Assembly: GCF_014644295.1 (NCBI RefSeq)
Contig: NZ_BMKK01000014.1
Span: 1-64,000 of the forward strand
Length of the DNA stretch: 64,000 nt
Reading direction: 5' to 3'
From: Emticicia aquatilis
Lineage (GTDB): Bacteria > Bacteroidota > Bacteroidia > Cytophagales > Spirosomataceae
Of the stretch, positions 35,172-43,752 are shown piece by piece. Both the position numbers and the translations under genes were made by a program. The stretch's first letter is position 1. The number at the start of each line of letters is the position of its first letter. The notes beneath the pieces were generated by a model. The model saw nothing but the letters and a program-made list of their open reading frames with translations, ran no database searches and had not been told where the DNA came from.

Positions 35172-35456
35172 ATGGAAACCAATAAATACGCATCATTCAC
35201 CGATGAACAGCTTCTTGAAAAGCAACGTAAGAATAAAATGGGTTTCAATTTATTTGTATCCTTATTCATTCTTTTATTTATATTGCTATGCTTTTCTTTT
35301 GGATATTATATCGGAGCTGATGCCGCAACGGATGGGCAAGGGAAATTCCATGGTACACCTTTTCTTTTTCCTCTTTTTTTTCTTGTACTTCTCTATTTTA
35401 CGAGTAAAAAAGACCGAAAAGAATTTGAAGAAGAAGTAAAAAGAAGAAATTTATAA
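35172..35456 (+). CDS. Small two-helix membrane protein, unknown function
   Basis: A 94-residue protein with a charged N-terminus, two membrane segments (about 26-47 and 65-80, the first LFVSLFILLFILLCFSFGYY) and a basic, highly charged C-terminus (KKDRKEFEEEVKRRN). I do not recognise a family. It is remarkable for its setting: REP-like elements lie directly on both sides, 20 bp before the start and 3 bp after the stop, so it may move or be regulated with them. Confidence 0.6.
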   Translation: METNKYASFTDEQLLEKQRKNKMGFNLFVSLFILLFILLCFSFGYYIGADAATDGQGKFHGTPFLFPLFFLVLLYFTSKKDRKEFEEEVKRRNL

Positions 35457-35458
35457 GG

Positions 35459-35525
35459 TTGTGGAGCGAATATCCTGTCATAAAGGCGAACAGGATGCGG
35501 ACGTCGCACGGTTCGCCCCACAGAG
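35459..35525. repeat. REP/BIME-like palindromic element, right of the small membrane gene
   Basis: Ends tgtggagcgaa and ttcgccccaca are imperfect inverted repeats and the core has atcctgt and acaggat. It shares gcgaacaggatgcggacg with the left element at 35064-35152 and abuts the nadD stop codon. Confidence 0.8.
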
Positions 35526-36098
35526 TTATAAATAAAATTTCTTCCAACGAATATATTCATCAACCACATCTGAAACCATGTAACGGATGGGTTTTCCTGC
35601 CTTGATTGAATTTCGGATAAATGTTGCCGAAATATCCAACAATGGTGCTTCTACAAACTTTACTTTGGGATGAGTTTTGAAATTATGCTCGGCCGTATTG
35701 GGGCGTGGATACACATACAACTCATAATATTCGAGAATCTTATCGTAGTTTTTCCAGTTTTCAAACTGCACTAAATTATCTTCACCCATGATGAGCTTAA
35801 ACTCATGGTTTGGGTGGCGTTCGGATAATTTCGTTAGTGTATCAATCGTATAACTCGGCTTCGGCATCGAAAACTCAACATCGCTGGCTTTTAGTTTATA
35901 ATTGTCCGAAATGGCTTTTTCTACCATAGTCAGTCGGTCGAATTCATGCAGCAAACTTTTATTTTTCTTGAATGGGTTTTGCGGCGAAACAATAAACCAA
36001 ACCTGCTCCAAATCGGTGCAATTGGCCATTGTATTAGCAATAATCAAATGACCAATGTGGATGGGGTTAAACGAACCAAAAAACAAACCTATTTTCAC
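35526..36098 (-). CDS. nadD: Nicotinate-nucleotide adenylyltransferase
   Basis: NadD joins ATP and nicotinate mononucleotide in NAD synthesis. The 190-residue protein has the nucleotidyltransferase motif [10 protein letters not shown] (8-17) and the C-terminal [10 protein letters not shown]. The start is GTG at 36098, which overlaps the gmk stop as GTGA; upstream in-frame codons belong to gmk in another frame. The overlap predicts translational coupling of gmk and nadD. Confidence 0.93.
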   Translation of the reverse strand: MKIGLFFGSFNPIHIGHLIIANTMANCTDLEQVWFIVSPQNPFKKNKSLLHEFDRLTMVEKAISDNYKLKASDVEFSMPKPSYTIDTLTKLSERHPNHEFKLIMGEDNLVQFENWKNYDKILEYYELYVYPRPNTAEHNFKTHPKVKFVEAPLLDISATFIRNSIKAGKPIRYMVSDVVDEYIRWKKFYL

Positions 36099-36697
36099 AC
36101 TTCCAATGGTTTTTGGGTAATCACTAATTCGTCTTTCGTAAATTTTTCGTACAAATCTTCTGCTTTTTGCCACGAATGCTCGATATCATCATTCAGCAAA
36201 ATCACATCAAATTTATTCTGAAATTCCATTTCAAACTTCATTTTATAGATTCGGCGAGAGATACTATCCTCATCATCGGTTCCTCTCGAACGCAAGCGTC
36301 GCTCCAATTCTTCCATCGAAGGCACTTTTACATAAATTGCTAAGGCATTATCTCCAAAATACTTTTTTAGGTTCATTCCACCTTTTACATCGACATCAAA
36401 AATCACATTTTTGCCTTCATCCCAAAGTCGTTCGATTTCGGTTTTTAACGTTCCATAATATGCTCCTGGGTAAACTTCTTGCCATTCGACGAATTCATCT
36501 CGGTCGATTCTTTCTTTGAAATCATGAATATCGAGAAAATAATAGTCTTTACCGTTTTCTTCATTGCGTCCACGTTTGTCACGTGTGCAAGCCGAAATCG
36601 AAAATCCGAGATTAGAATATTTGCCAAGTAGATGTTTGACAATGGTGGTTTTGCCCGAGCCAGATGGGGCACAAAATATGATTGCTTTACCTTTCAT
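36095..36697 (-). CDS. gmk: Guanylate kinase
   Basis: Gmk phosphorylates GMP to GDP. From ATG 36697 it has 200 residues, a normal length, with P-loop APSGSGKTT (10-18), the GMP-binding [22 protein letters not shown] region and [11 protein letters not shown]. The longer frame to 36778 is coded by a palindrome. A strong hairpin with a T-tract lies just upstream (36722-36755), where a leader would be. It is coupled to nadD. Confidence 0.96.
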   Translation of the reverse strand: MKGKAIIFCAPSGSGKTTIVKHLLGKYSNLGFSISACTRDKRGRNEENGKDYYFLDIHDFKERIDRDEFVEWQEVYPGAYYGTLKTEIERLWDEGKNVIFDVDVKGGMNLKKYFGDNALAIYVKVPSMEELERRLRSRGTDDEDSISRRIYKMKFEMEFQNKFDVILLNDDIEHSWQKAEDLYEKFTKDELVITQKPLEV

Positions 36698-36721
36698 GGG
36701 AAGTTTCTCGCTTCGCTTTAA

Positions 36722-36755
36722 AAACGTGGCACATCTTCGGAGATGTGCCACGTTT
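36722..36755. repeat. Perfect 15-bp palindrome with TCGG loop, GGCAT-like family copy 2, in front of gmk
   Basis: Arms aaacgtggcacatct and agatgtgccacgttt enclose tcgg. In the gmk direction the hairpin is followed by ttttt, a terminator-like arrangement 25 nt before the gmk start. It could end the sigma/anti-sigma transcript or act as an attenuator. Confidence 0.75.
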
Positions 36756-36839
36756 GATTTTATTAAAAAAGCCATCAAATTTTAAAATTTGACGGCCGAA
36801 TATTTTTACAAATGTAGTATTTATTACTGTTTAAAAAAA

Positions 36840-36871
36840 CTATCGACGGGCATCTATCGACCATCGACTCC
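36840..36871. repeat. 'gactatcgaccgtggac' family repeat downstream of the anti-sigma gene
   Basis: The words ctatcgacgggcatc and tatcgaccatcgactcc lie 5 bp after the anti-sigma stop codon. Confidence 0.65.
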
Positions 36872-36876
36872 TACAA

Positions 36877-37176
36877 TCAACAACTAAAAAATATGTGATA
36901 GAGTTTTACTTCAATGGCTATAAACCCTAAAAGTAAAAGTGTCAGTCCGATTTTAGCTTTTATATCAAGAACCAATTTTTCTGGACAGCATTTTTTCTCA
37001 ACTTTCACCTGCATTGCTTCTTTCACGCTTTTTTCGAGCTTATAAGTCTCGATACACGGCATACACGCATCCATGTTTTGCTTGAAGTGTTCGACTTCCT
37101 CAGCAGATGCAGAGCCATCAAGAACGGCCTGTATCATCTTCATGCACTTCTGATGATTTTCACACTGATACTTCAT
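36877..37176 (-). CDS. Putative zinc-type anti-sigma factor
   Basis: A 99-residue protein with cysteines and histidine in an anti-sigma-like array: CENHQKC near the start and EHFKQNMDACMPC in the middle (His-x7-Cys-x2-Cys, a longer spacing than the classical HxxxCxxC). A hydrophobic C-terminal segment (IGLTLLLLGFIAIEV) may anchor it to the membrane. It directly follows an ECF sigma gene on the same strand (151 bp), which supports an anti-sigma role. A redox- or zinc-sensing function is inference. Confidence 0.7.
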   Translation of the reverse strand: MKYQCENHQKCMKMIQAVLDGSASAEEVEHFKQNMDACMPCIETYKLEKSVKEAMQVKVEKKCCPEKLVLDIKAKIGLTLLLLGFIAIEVKLYHIFFSC

Positions 37177-37327
37177 TGATTTTTTTTAAATTATAGGAAC
37201 TGTGATTTTATGTCCACGCTCGACAGCCTTCAAAGTATTTTCAAACTTTATCGGCCTTATAATCATGCGTTTGAACAAAGGGACAACAGTAAAGTTTTAA
37301 AATTTGTTCATTCTACTCATTTTTTGA

Positions 37328-37954
37328 TTAGAAATCTTCTTCCTCATCAGCCGCTTCATCGATTTTATAACCCATTGAGTTGGCATAAGTTTTCAATTTC
37401 TCTTTCAAAAGATTTCTGGCACGGTGCAATCTCGAACGGACAGTTCCGATTGGAATATCCAAGATTTTAGCCATTTCTTCATACGTAAACCCTTCAATAT
37501 CACACAGAATGATAACGGTTCTGAAATCAACGGGCAGGCTATTTAAAGCATTGGCAACCTCGTCGCCAATCATATCCTGCACAGTTTCCGTACGCAAGTC
37601 GGTCGTGGCATCCATTTCGGCATCTTCTGTCGAATTATAGGTTGTCTCAACGTCTTGATAATCTACCTTTGATGGTTCTTTGCTTTTCTTACGATAATCG
37701 TTGATAAAGCTGTTTTTCAGAATTCTGAACAACCATGCTTTCGCATTAGTTCCTCGCTCAAATGAGTTGATAAAGCGAAACGCCTTCAAATACGTATCCT
37801 GCACCAAATCGTTGGCGTCGTCTTCGTCGTTTGTGAGGCGAAAGGCAAAGTTATACATGGAGTCTATGTGTGGCATAAACTCTTTATCAAAAACTGCGTA
37901 TTTTTCTTTCTCAGAATACCGGACTTCTACTTCTACGATGTCTTCTTCTTCCAT
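37328..37954 (-). CDS. ECF-type RNA polymerase sigma factor
   Basis: A 208-residue sigma-70-family protein of group IV. Region 2 is visible in NFAFRLTNDEDDANDLVQDT and YLKAF, with NAKAWLFRILKNSFINDYRK, and region 4 in LPVDFRTVIILCDIEGFTY and IPIGTVRSRLHRARNLLKEK. An acidic linker of about 40 residues separates them and both termini are very acidic. The next gene is its likely anti-sigma factor. The stimulus is unknown; RseP (22588-23922) is a possible regulator of membrane anti-sigma factors but nothing links them directly. Confidence 0.92.
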   Translation of the reverse strand: MEEEDIVEVEVRYSEKEKYAVFDKEFMPHIDSMYNFAFRLTNDEDDANDLVQDTYLKAFRFINSFERGTNAKAWLFRILKNSFINDYRKKSKEPSKVDYQDVETTYNSTEDAEMDATTDLRTETVQDMIGDEVANALNSLPVDFRTVIILCDIEGFTYEEMAKILDIPIGTVRSRLHRARNLLKEKLKTYANSMGYKIDEAADEEEDF

Positions 37955-38271
37955 AGACCTAAATAATTATAGTCGGGCAAAATTACGATTTTTACACCAA
38001 GATTAAAACGATTTGTAAGATTACCAAGATTGATTTTTAAAGTTTCTGAAAAAACACTTTTTTAACCTCGGTACAAAACTATTATAATGCAGGAATGTTC
38101 TTTTTTAGTATATACGACAAAGAAAAGCAGAATAGCTTTTTCTTTGAAATGATATTTATGTAAAACTGCGGTTTTCGAGGATGAAAGGGAAGTTTGCAAA
38201 TACCAGCCAACAAAGCTTAACTAATAATCTTAGCTCAATTACAACCACTCGCCCCGAAGCACAAAGGTATT
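37955..38271. other. 317-bp gap without a gene
   Basis: AT-rich DNA between the sigma-factor start and the rsgA end. Near 37994-38032 it contains a twofold accaagatt word (accaagattaaaacg, ttaccaagatt), probably another short repeat. Otherwise I see nothing, and no clear promoter or terminator. Confidence 0.5.
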
Positions 38272-39204
38272 TTACTTTCTATTATCTCCCCCATCCATCA
38301 TGCTCAGATAACTAAAATAGCGACTTTGGGCGATTGTACCTTCGGCTACGGCATCTTTGATGGCACAATGAGGCTCGTCGAGGTGTTGGCAATTATTGAA
38401 ACGACATTGATTGAGCAACTCAAGCATTTCTGGGAAATAATGACTGATTTCTTCTTTCTCCATATCAGCCAAGCCCAGTTCCTTGATACCCGGTGAGTCA
38501 ATGATGAAAGTTTCGGGAGCAATCTCAAACATTTCGGCAAAAGTAGTGGTATGAACTCCCTTGTTGGCAAACACCGAAACCTGCGAAGTGCGTAAATCTA
38601 AATCAGGAGCAATCGAATTAACGAGTGTCGATTTTCCGACACCTGAGTGACCCGATAAAAGCGAAACTTTTCCTTTTAGTACATCATAGAATTCATCAAC
38701 CCCGATACCATCAGTTGCTGAGGTGAAAATACATTTGTAATTGAGACCCTCGTAGAGTTCGGCTAATTCTTTTTGGTATTCGATTTGCTCTTCATTCAGT
38801 AAATCTAACTTATTGAAAATCAAGACAGTAGGAATGCGAAACGACTCAGCCGCTACCAAAAATCGGTCGATAAAACCCAGTGAGGTTCGAGGAAAATTGA
38901 GGGTGGCAATCAGCACTGCTTGGTCGAGATTGGTGGCCAGCAAATGCCCGTGAGCAGTTTTGTGTACCGACTGACGGATGATATAATTTTCACGAGGGAG
39001 AATATCGCTGATGATGCCCGCATTGCGAACTTCATCTTCCATTTCATAGACAACCCTATCGCCAACGGCAATCGGATTGGTTACTTTTAATCCCTTGATT
39101 TTGAACTTCCCTTTTAGCCGACACTGCATAATAGTTCCTTCGTTGGAACGAACATCGTACCAAGAACCCGTCGAACGCATCACTAATCCAATGTTTTGGC
39201 TCAA
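38272..39204 (-). CDS. rsgA: Ribosome small-subunit-dependent GTPase A
   Basis: RsgA is a circularly permuted GTPase that helps 30S maturation. The 310-residue protein has an N-terminal OB domain (about 1-70), then the permuted G domain with FNKLDLL (G4) before the P-loop GHSGVGKST (about 181-189) and DSPGIKELG (G3), and a C-terminal zinc knuckle with CRFNNCQHLDEPHC. All are intact. Confidence 0.96.
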   Translation of the reverse strand: MSQNIGLVMRSTGSWYDVRSNEGTIMQCRLKGKFKIKGLKVTNPIAVGDRVVYEMEDEVRNAGIISDILPRENYIIRQSVHKTAHGHLLATNLDQAVLIATLNFPRTSLGFIDRFLVAAESFRIPTVLIFNKLDLLNEEQIEYQKELAELYEGLNYKCIFTSATDGIGVDEFYDVLKGKVSLLSGHSGVGKSTLVNSIAPDLDLRTSQVSVFANKGVHTTTFAEMFEIAPETFIIDSPGIKELGLADMEKEEISHYFPEMLELLNQCRFNNCQHLDEPHCAIKDAVAEGTIAQSRYFSYLSMMDGGDNRK

Positions 39205-39516
39205 AATTTGATAGAGTTAAAATGTAAAAAACTATTCTTATCTTAAAATAGACTTAAAGGTTATTTTCTGTTGAAAAATTATCCGTTAGATAAGATTTAT
39301 TTGAATAATTATATTTTTTCTTTTCAGAGAAATAAATTGGTATAAATATTTCTGTGTTTTATCTAATATTGTTGTTAGGTATGGCTTCTAATATGAATTT
39401 TTACCGTAAAATAAATTTTTAAGTAATTTTTAAGCGTTTGTTGCAACAAATATTAGAATTTTTCCGTTATTTAGTTGTATAGAAACACCAAAGAAACAAT
39501 TTAAACATATACGACA
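39205..39516. other. 312-bp AT-rich intergenic region between divergent rsgA and a small peptide gene
   Basis: It should hold both promoters. It contains the short palindrome gttgcaaca at 39439-39448 and many T-tracts. I see no other gene or repeat family in it. Confidence 0.45.
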
Positions 39517-39627
39517 ATGAAAAAAGGAGTATTATTCGGTTTAGCCGCTGTTGCTGTGGGAGTTGTAGTTTATTCTTTAAACAAAAAAGGAAAACTAACA
39601 ATACCATTTAAGCCAACCACAAAATAA
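39517..39627 (+). CDS. 36-residue single-pass membrane peptide
   Basis: ATG at 39517 opens a 36-codon frame ending in TAA at 39625-39627. The peptide has a basic start (MKKG), one hydrophobic helix (VLFGLAAVAVGVVVYSL) and a basic C-terminus (NKKGKLTIPFKPTTK). It is preceded by an AT-rich region and followed by a terminator-like hairpin, the layout of an independent transcription unit. I do not recognise a family. It could be a membrane-stabilising small protein or a toxin-like peptide; nothing decides. Confidence 0.55.
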   Translation: MKKGVLFGLAAVAVGVVVYSLNKKGKLTIPFKPTTK

Positions 39628-39679
39628 TTCTGTCACAATGAATTGTAGCCATCAAAGCCGCCAATTTGCCGACATTCTG

Positions 39680-39735
39680 AATTTTTAGCACCACGCATTA
39701 TTTCTAAGAGAAAAAAATGTCGGGTGCTTTTTTTG
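39680..39735 (+). terminator. Terminator downstream of the 36-residue peptide gene
   Basis: An imperfect stem of about 13 bp (agcaccacgcatt / aatgtcgggtgct) is followed by ttttttt. It also serves the convergent heptose-kinase gene that ends at 39738. Confidence 0.65.
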
Positions 39736-39737
39736 TG

Positions 39738-40715
39738 CTACAAATGTTTCTGATATTCTGCTTTTAGCTTCTCTTTTTCAATCGGTACTACACCTACATA
39801 CTCACACACAAGTCCACCACCAAGGTTCGACATTTCAGCAATCGCTTTTGGCGAAAGTTTCAGAGCCAAACACATTGCCGCAATACTCACTACCGTATCT
39901 CCCGCTCCCGATACATCAGTAATACTACGTAAATGTGCCGCAATATGGTGTGTTTCTCCCGCAAAATCTATAAAAACACCATTTTCGGATAATGTCAAAA
40001 ATACGCCGTTTACACCCAAAGTTTGTTTGGCTGATGCAACTGCCTCTCTTATTTCGTCTAAATTTTTGGCATCAAAATCAATTTTCAAACCCTCTTTGAG
40101 TTCCTTGAGGTTTGGTTTAAAAATATCTGTTCCTTGATAATGCAAGAAATTACGTTTTTTAGGGTCAACGATTGTCGGAATACCTTTCGACTTCGCAAAA
40201 CTCACAATCGCTTGGATACTTTCGGCATCTAAAGCTCCTTTGTCGTAGTCTTCAAAGATAATCACATCGCACGATTCGGCCAAAAGTTTAGCTTTTTCGA
40301 TGAGTTGCGAACGCTCATCGGCATTGATAAGGCCGTCCATTTCTGAATCAATCCTTACAACGTGCTGTGAACCCGCCAAAACTCGTTGCTTCACGGTCGT
40401 GATTCGGTCGTTGCTTCTGATGATACCTTCGGTTGGTAAATCGTTATCTATCAACAACTTAACCAAATCATTTGCATCAGAGTCATTACCCACAACAGTA
40501 CATAAAATAGCTGTTCCACCCAAAGATTTGATATTCATGGCCACATTTCCTGCTCCGCCCAAACGAATTTCCTTACGTTTTACATTCACAACAGGAATCG
40601 GGGCTTCGGGCGAGATACGCTCAACTTTTCCGAAAATATAAGAATCTATCATCACATCGCCCACAATTAATACTCGGAGTTGAGCGAAGGCATCAAAAAT
40701 TTGGTTTGCTTGCAT
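39738..40715 (-). CDS. rfaE1: D-glycero-beta-D-manno-heptose-7-phosphate kinase (RfaE1/HldE kinase domain)
   Basis: A PfkB-type kinase of 325 residues that makes the 1,7-bisphosphate in ADP-heptose synthesis for LPS core. Signatures are VGDVMIDSYIFGKVERISPE, RLGGAGNVAMN (substrate) and DVSGAGDT with the catalytic Asp (near 270). The cytidylyltransferase-like domain of HldE is absent, so the adenylyltransferase must be separate. I start at ATG 40715; another ATG is four codons upstream. Confidence 0.92.
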   Translation of the reverse strand: MQANQIFDAFAQLRVLIVGDVMIDSYIFGKVERISPEAPIPVVNVKRKEIRLGGAGNVAMNIKSLGGTAILCTVVGNDSDANDLVKLLIDNDLPTEGIIRSNDRITTVKQRVLAGSQHVVRIDSEMDGLINADERSQLIEKAKLLAESCDVIIFEDYDKGALDAESIQAIVSFAKSKGIPTIVDPKKRNFLHYQGTDIFKPNLKELKEGLKIDFDAKNLDEIREAVASAKQTLGVNGVFLTLSENGVFIDFAGETHHIAAHLRSITDVSGAGDTVVSIAAMCLALKLSPKAIAEMSNLGGGLVCEYVGVVPIEKEKLKAEYQKHL

Positions 40716-40780
40716 TAAAATCTTCAATTATAAACTTTAAATAGTCGGCGATTTGAACCGCTAACTAAGGGAACAAGGGC

Positions 40781-40794
40781 AATCGTCGCACGGA
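40781..40794. repeat. REP-like fragment aatcgtcgcacgga
   Basis: Shares tcgtcgcac with the 52063-52112 element and gtcgcac with the elements at 7039, 35064 and 35459. The rest of the gap 40728-40980 is AT-rich with no gene. Confidence 0.45.
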
Positions 40795-40980
40795 ATGATT
40801 CTTTGAAACCTAATTAAAATCGGATTTATCTATTCTCAAAAAAACTTTCTCACAAAGATTCCACCACAAAACTACGGATTTTAGAATGATTTTTTTAAAG
40901 AATTAATACATTTTGGCTCAGAGATTGCGTTATTTGCAAAGCAACTCTAAAGGTTATTCCTAAAAACAAAAATAGATTTT

Positions 40981-42627
40981 ATGCGTAAGGCTATCCTATT
41001 CTTACTATCCTCTTATTTATATTTCTCTCCATCTTCTGAAAACGGAAGACTCTTTGCTCAATCAATGGAGCAACTTGGTTCGGCTGTTAATACCGAATTT
41101 AATGAACTAAATCCTGTGATTTCGCCCGATGGAAAAACACTCTATTTTGTGCGAGTGAGCCACCCATCGAACAATTATGGAGCAAAAGGTAGTCAAGATG
41201 TGTGGTATTCTGAAAACAGAGATGGTTCTTGGACAATTGCTCGAAGAATGCCCAATAGCATCAATAAAGACCAATATAACGACCTTTTTAGTATTACTCC
41301 CGATGGAAATACGATTTTGATTTCGGGTGTTTATAATGGTGGGCGTCGTGAAAACGAGGTAGGACTTTCTACTTGCAAGAAAACAAAAACTGGTTGGGGT
41401 GAGCCACAGAAAGTGATAATTCCGAAGTTTGATGATATGTGTAAAGGTCAGTTTTTGACAGCCTGTTTGTCGAACGATGGAAAAACGCTGATTTTGGCTT
41501 TTAGCGAAAAACGTAACAGCAAAGAAGACGATTTGTACGTGTGTTTTTTGGGGAAAGATGGAAAATGGACAAAACCAGAAAGTCTTGGCGATAATATTAA
41601 CACTGGCGATACCGAAACTACTCCATTCTTGGCATCGGATAATTATACGCTTTATTTTGCAACCGACCGCAAAGGCGGCTTGGGTGGCACTGATATTTGG
41701 GTGTCGAAACGCTTAGATAGAAGTTGGAGAAAGTGGTCAAAACCCATCAATATGGGCGATAAAGTAAACAGCGATGCCAACGAACTTTCATACACGATTT
41801 CAGCTTCAGGCGAATATGCGTATATGAGTACTAAGAAAAACTCAGTCGGCAAAGGCGATTTAGTACGTTTCAAACTGCGTGAAGAAAAGAAAGTTGAACC
41901 AACAGTAGCTGGTGTACAAACTTCAAACACCAGAGTTGAAGAACAAAAAAATCAGAAGGAAGGTAAAAGTGCTGTTGATGAAGGTTCAAGAAATCCAACG
42001 CCCGTTGTAATGATTAGTGGCCGAGTTGTTGACCAAAAAACTGGTCGCCCGATTGAAGCAAAGATTGTTTATCAAGACTTAGCTGATGGCGAAGAGCTCG
42101 GCGAAGCTTACACCAATCCAACTACTGGCGAATATAAAATTGTATTGCCTTACGGAAAGAAATATTCATACCACGCCATAGCCAAAGATTTTATTGCGAT
42201 TGGAAAAAACATTGACCTCACGGAAATAAAAGAATTTAAGGAAATCAATGGTGATGACCTTAAATTGGTAGCAATCAAAGAAGGTGAAAAAGTGCCTCTC
42301 AACAACATTTTCTTTGAATATGCCAAAGCTACGCTACGTTCGGAGTCATTCCCTGAGTTAGACCGTATTGCTGAAACCTTGAAATCGAATGTAAATCTGA
42401 CGATTGAGATTCAAGGTCACACCGATAATGTAGGCTCAAACGAAAGTAACTTAAAACTCTCACAAGACCGTGCTGAATCGGTTCGTACTTATTTGTTATC
42501 GAAGAAACTACCTGCTAATAGAGTTACGAGTGTAGGTTTTGGCGAAACTCGCCCAATTGCAAGCAACGACACCGAAGAAGGCAAAGCCAAAAACCGCCGT
42601 GTAGAGTTTGTGATTGTGAAGAAATAA
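40981..42627 (+). CDS. PorE-like outer-membrane protein: PD40 propeller, regulatory domain, OmpA domain
   Basis: A 548-residue exported protein. After the leader (ending near LFAQ) come WD40/PD40-type blades (ELNPVISPDGKTLYFVR, YNDLFSITPDGNTILISG, TTPFLASDNYTLYFATDR), a carboxypeptidase-regulatory-like domain (about 340-425, SGRVVDQKTGRPIEAKIVYQ) and an OmpA-type peptidoglycan-binding domain (about 435-548, IEIQGHTDNVGSNESNLKLS). Type IX secretion PorE has this order plus a TPR region, which is missing here. It could anchor the secretion machine or another complex to peptidoglycan. Confidence 0.8.
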   Translation: MRKAILFLLSSYLYFSPSSENGRLFAQSMEQLGSAVNTEFNELNPVISPDGKTLYFVRVSHPSNNYGAKGSQDVWYSENRDGSWTIARRMPNSINKDQYNDLFSITPDGNTILISGVYNGGRRENEVGLSTCKKTKTGWGEPQKVIIPKFDDMCKGQFLTACLSNDGKTLILAFSEKRNSKEDDLYVCFLGKDGKWTKPESLGDNINTGDTETTPFLASDNYTLYFATDRKGGLGGTDIWVSKRLDRSWRKWSKPINMGDKVNSDANELSYTISASGEYAYMSTKKNSVGKGDLVRFKLREEKKVEPTVAGVQTSNTRVEEQKNQKEGKSAVDEGSRNPTPVVMISGRVVDQKTGRPIEAKIVYQDLADGEELGEAYTNPTTGEYKIVLPYGKKYSYHAIAKDFIAIGKNIDLTEIKEFKEINGDDLKLVAIKEGEKVPLNNIFFEYAKATLRSESFPELDRIAETLKSNVNLTIEIQGHTDNVGSNESNLKLSQDRAESVRTYLLSKKLPANRVTSVGFGETRPIASNDTEEGKAKNRRVEFVIVKK

Positions 42628-42635
42628 TAAAGTTA

Positions 42636-42717
42636 GAACGCTGATTTAGCGGATTTTTATAATTATTTATGATAAAAAATCATACACTAACCATAAGAAT
42701 CATAAAAATCAGCGTTC
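42636..42717. repeat. 'gaacgcrgat' palindromic element, copy 2
   Basis: Outer arms gaacgctgat and atcagcgttc, with inner ttatgat and atcataagaatcat words. It lies between convergent genes and could serve as terminator. Confidence 0.75.
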
Positions 42718-42726
42718 GATTTTTAT

Positions 42727-43581
42727 TTATAATATTACCGTTCGATTTCCGAAAATGAATACTCGGTCATTAAAAACGAGCTTTAATGCCTGCGTAAGCA
42801 CCGATTTTTCTACTTCTTTTCCTTCACGAGCCATATCGGTTGCGGCATAGCTATGGTCAACGTCTTTTACGTTTTGAGCGATAATTGGCCCTTCGTCGAG
42901 ATTATTATTCACAAAGTGAGCTGTTGCTCCAATAATTTTCACACCTCGCTCATAAGCCTGTCTATACGGATTTGCTCCAATGAAAGCTGGTAAAAATGAG
43001 TGATGAATATTGACAATCTTATTTGGGTAGTGCGATACAAATTCAGGTGAGAGAATTCTCATGTATTTTGCCAAAACCAAATATTCTGGTTTGTAAATCT
43101 CCAACGTTCTTAAAATTGCTTCTTCGTGTTCCTCACGGGTTTTGTGTTCGTGTGTGATGTAATGAAACGGTATGCCGAATTTACTCACAAAAGGTTGAAG
43201 CGTATTATAATTACTCACCACGGCTAAAACATTAGCATCGAGTTCATCAAAATTGTAGCGTATCAATAAATCCGAAAGACAATGATGCTCTTTGGTGGCC
43301 AGAATCACTACGTCTTTTTTCTTTTTAGGGCTTATGCGTAAACTAATTTCGGGCGTAGCAATCGTTTCCTGCAAATCTTTCAAAACCTTTTGTGGGTCGA
43401 GCTTATCGGGCGACTCAAACTCGGTTCGCATAAAAAACTGACTTTCAACCAAATCAGTGGCAGGACTTACGTATTCATCTTGCGAAATAATATTACACTC
43501 ATTTCGATACAGTACGCTTGTTACATGAAAAATCAAACCTTTGGCATCGGGGCCATCCATCAAAAGAATATGTTTTGCCAT
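42727..43581 (-). CDS. purU: Formyltetrahydrofolate deformylase
   Basis: PurU hydrolyses 10-formyl-THF to formate and THF and balances the one-carbon pool. The 284-residue protein has an N-terminal ACT domain (about 1-85, DGPDAKGLIFHVTSVLYR) and a formyltransferase-like domain (about 88-270) with NIHHSFLPAFIGANPYRQAY, GATAHFVNNNLDEGPI and a catalytic Asn/His/Asp set. It has normal length and an intact active site. Confidence 0.95.
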   Translation of the reverse strand: MAKHILLMDGPDAKGLIFHVTSVLYRNECNIISQDEYVSPATDLVESQFFMRTEFESPDKLDPQKVLKDLQETIATPEISLRISPKKKKDVVILATKEHHCLSDLLIRYNFDELDANVLAVVSNYNTLQPFVSKFGIPFHYITHEHKTREEHEEAILRTLEIYKPEYLVLAKYMRILSPEFVSHYPNKIVNIHHSFLPAFIGANPYRQAYERGVKIIGATAHFVNNNLDEGPIIAQNVKDVDHSYAATDMAREGKEVEKSVLTQALKLVFNDRVFIFGNRTVIL

Positions 43582-43752
43582 TATTTAGCACGCTTTAAAA
43601 GATTTTTAGATTGAGAGTTTGTGCCACACCTTATAATCGCTGATAAACAGGTCTATCCCAAACTTCGACCACAAAAATCACATTAATCAAAGTTTAAGAT
43701 TGCGAATTACGGATTTTAAAATAAATTTACGAACAACTTCAAGCAAAGAATT

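Noticed and set aside
36698-36778. N-terminal extension of guanylate kinase
   Set aside because: It is translated from the perfect palindrome at 36722-36755; guanylate kinase starts normally at ATG 36697.
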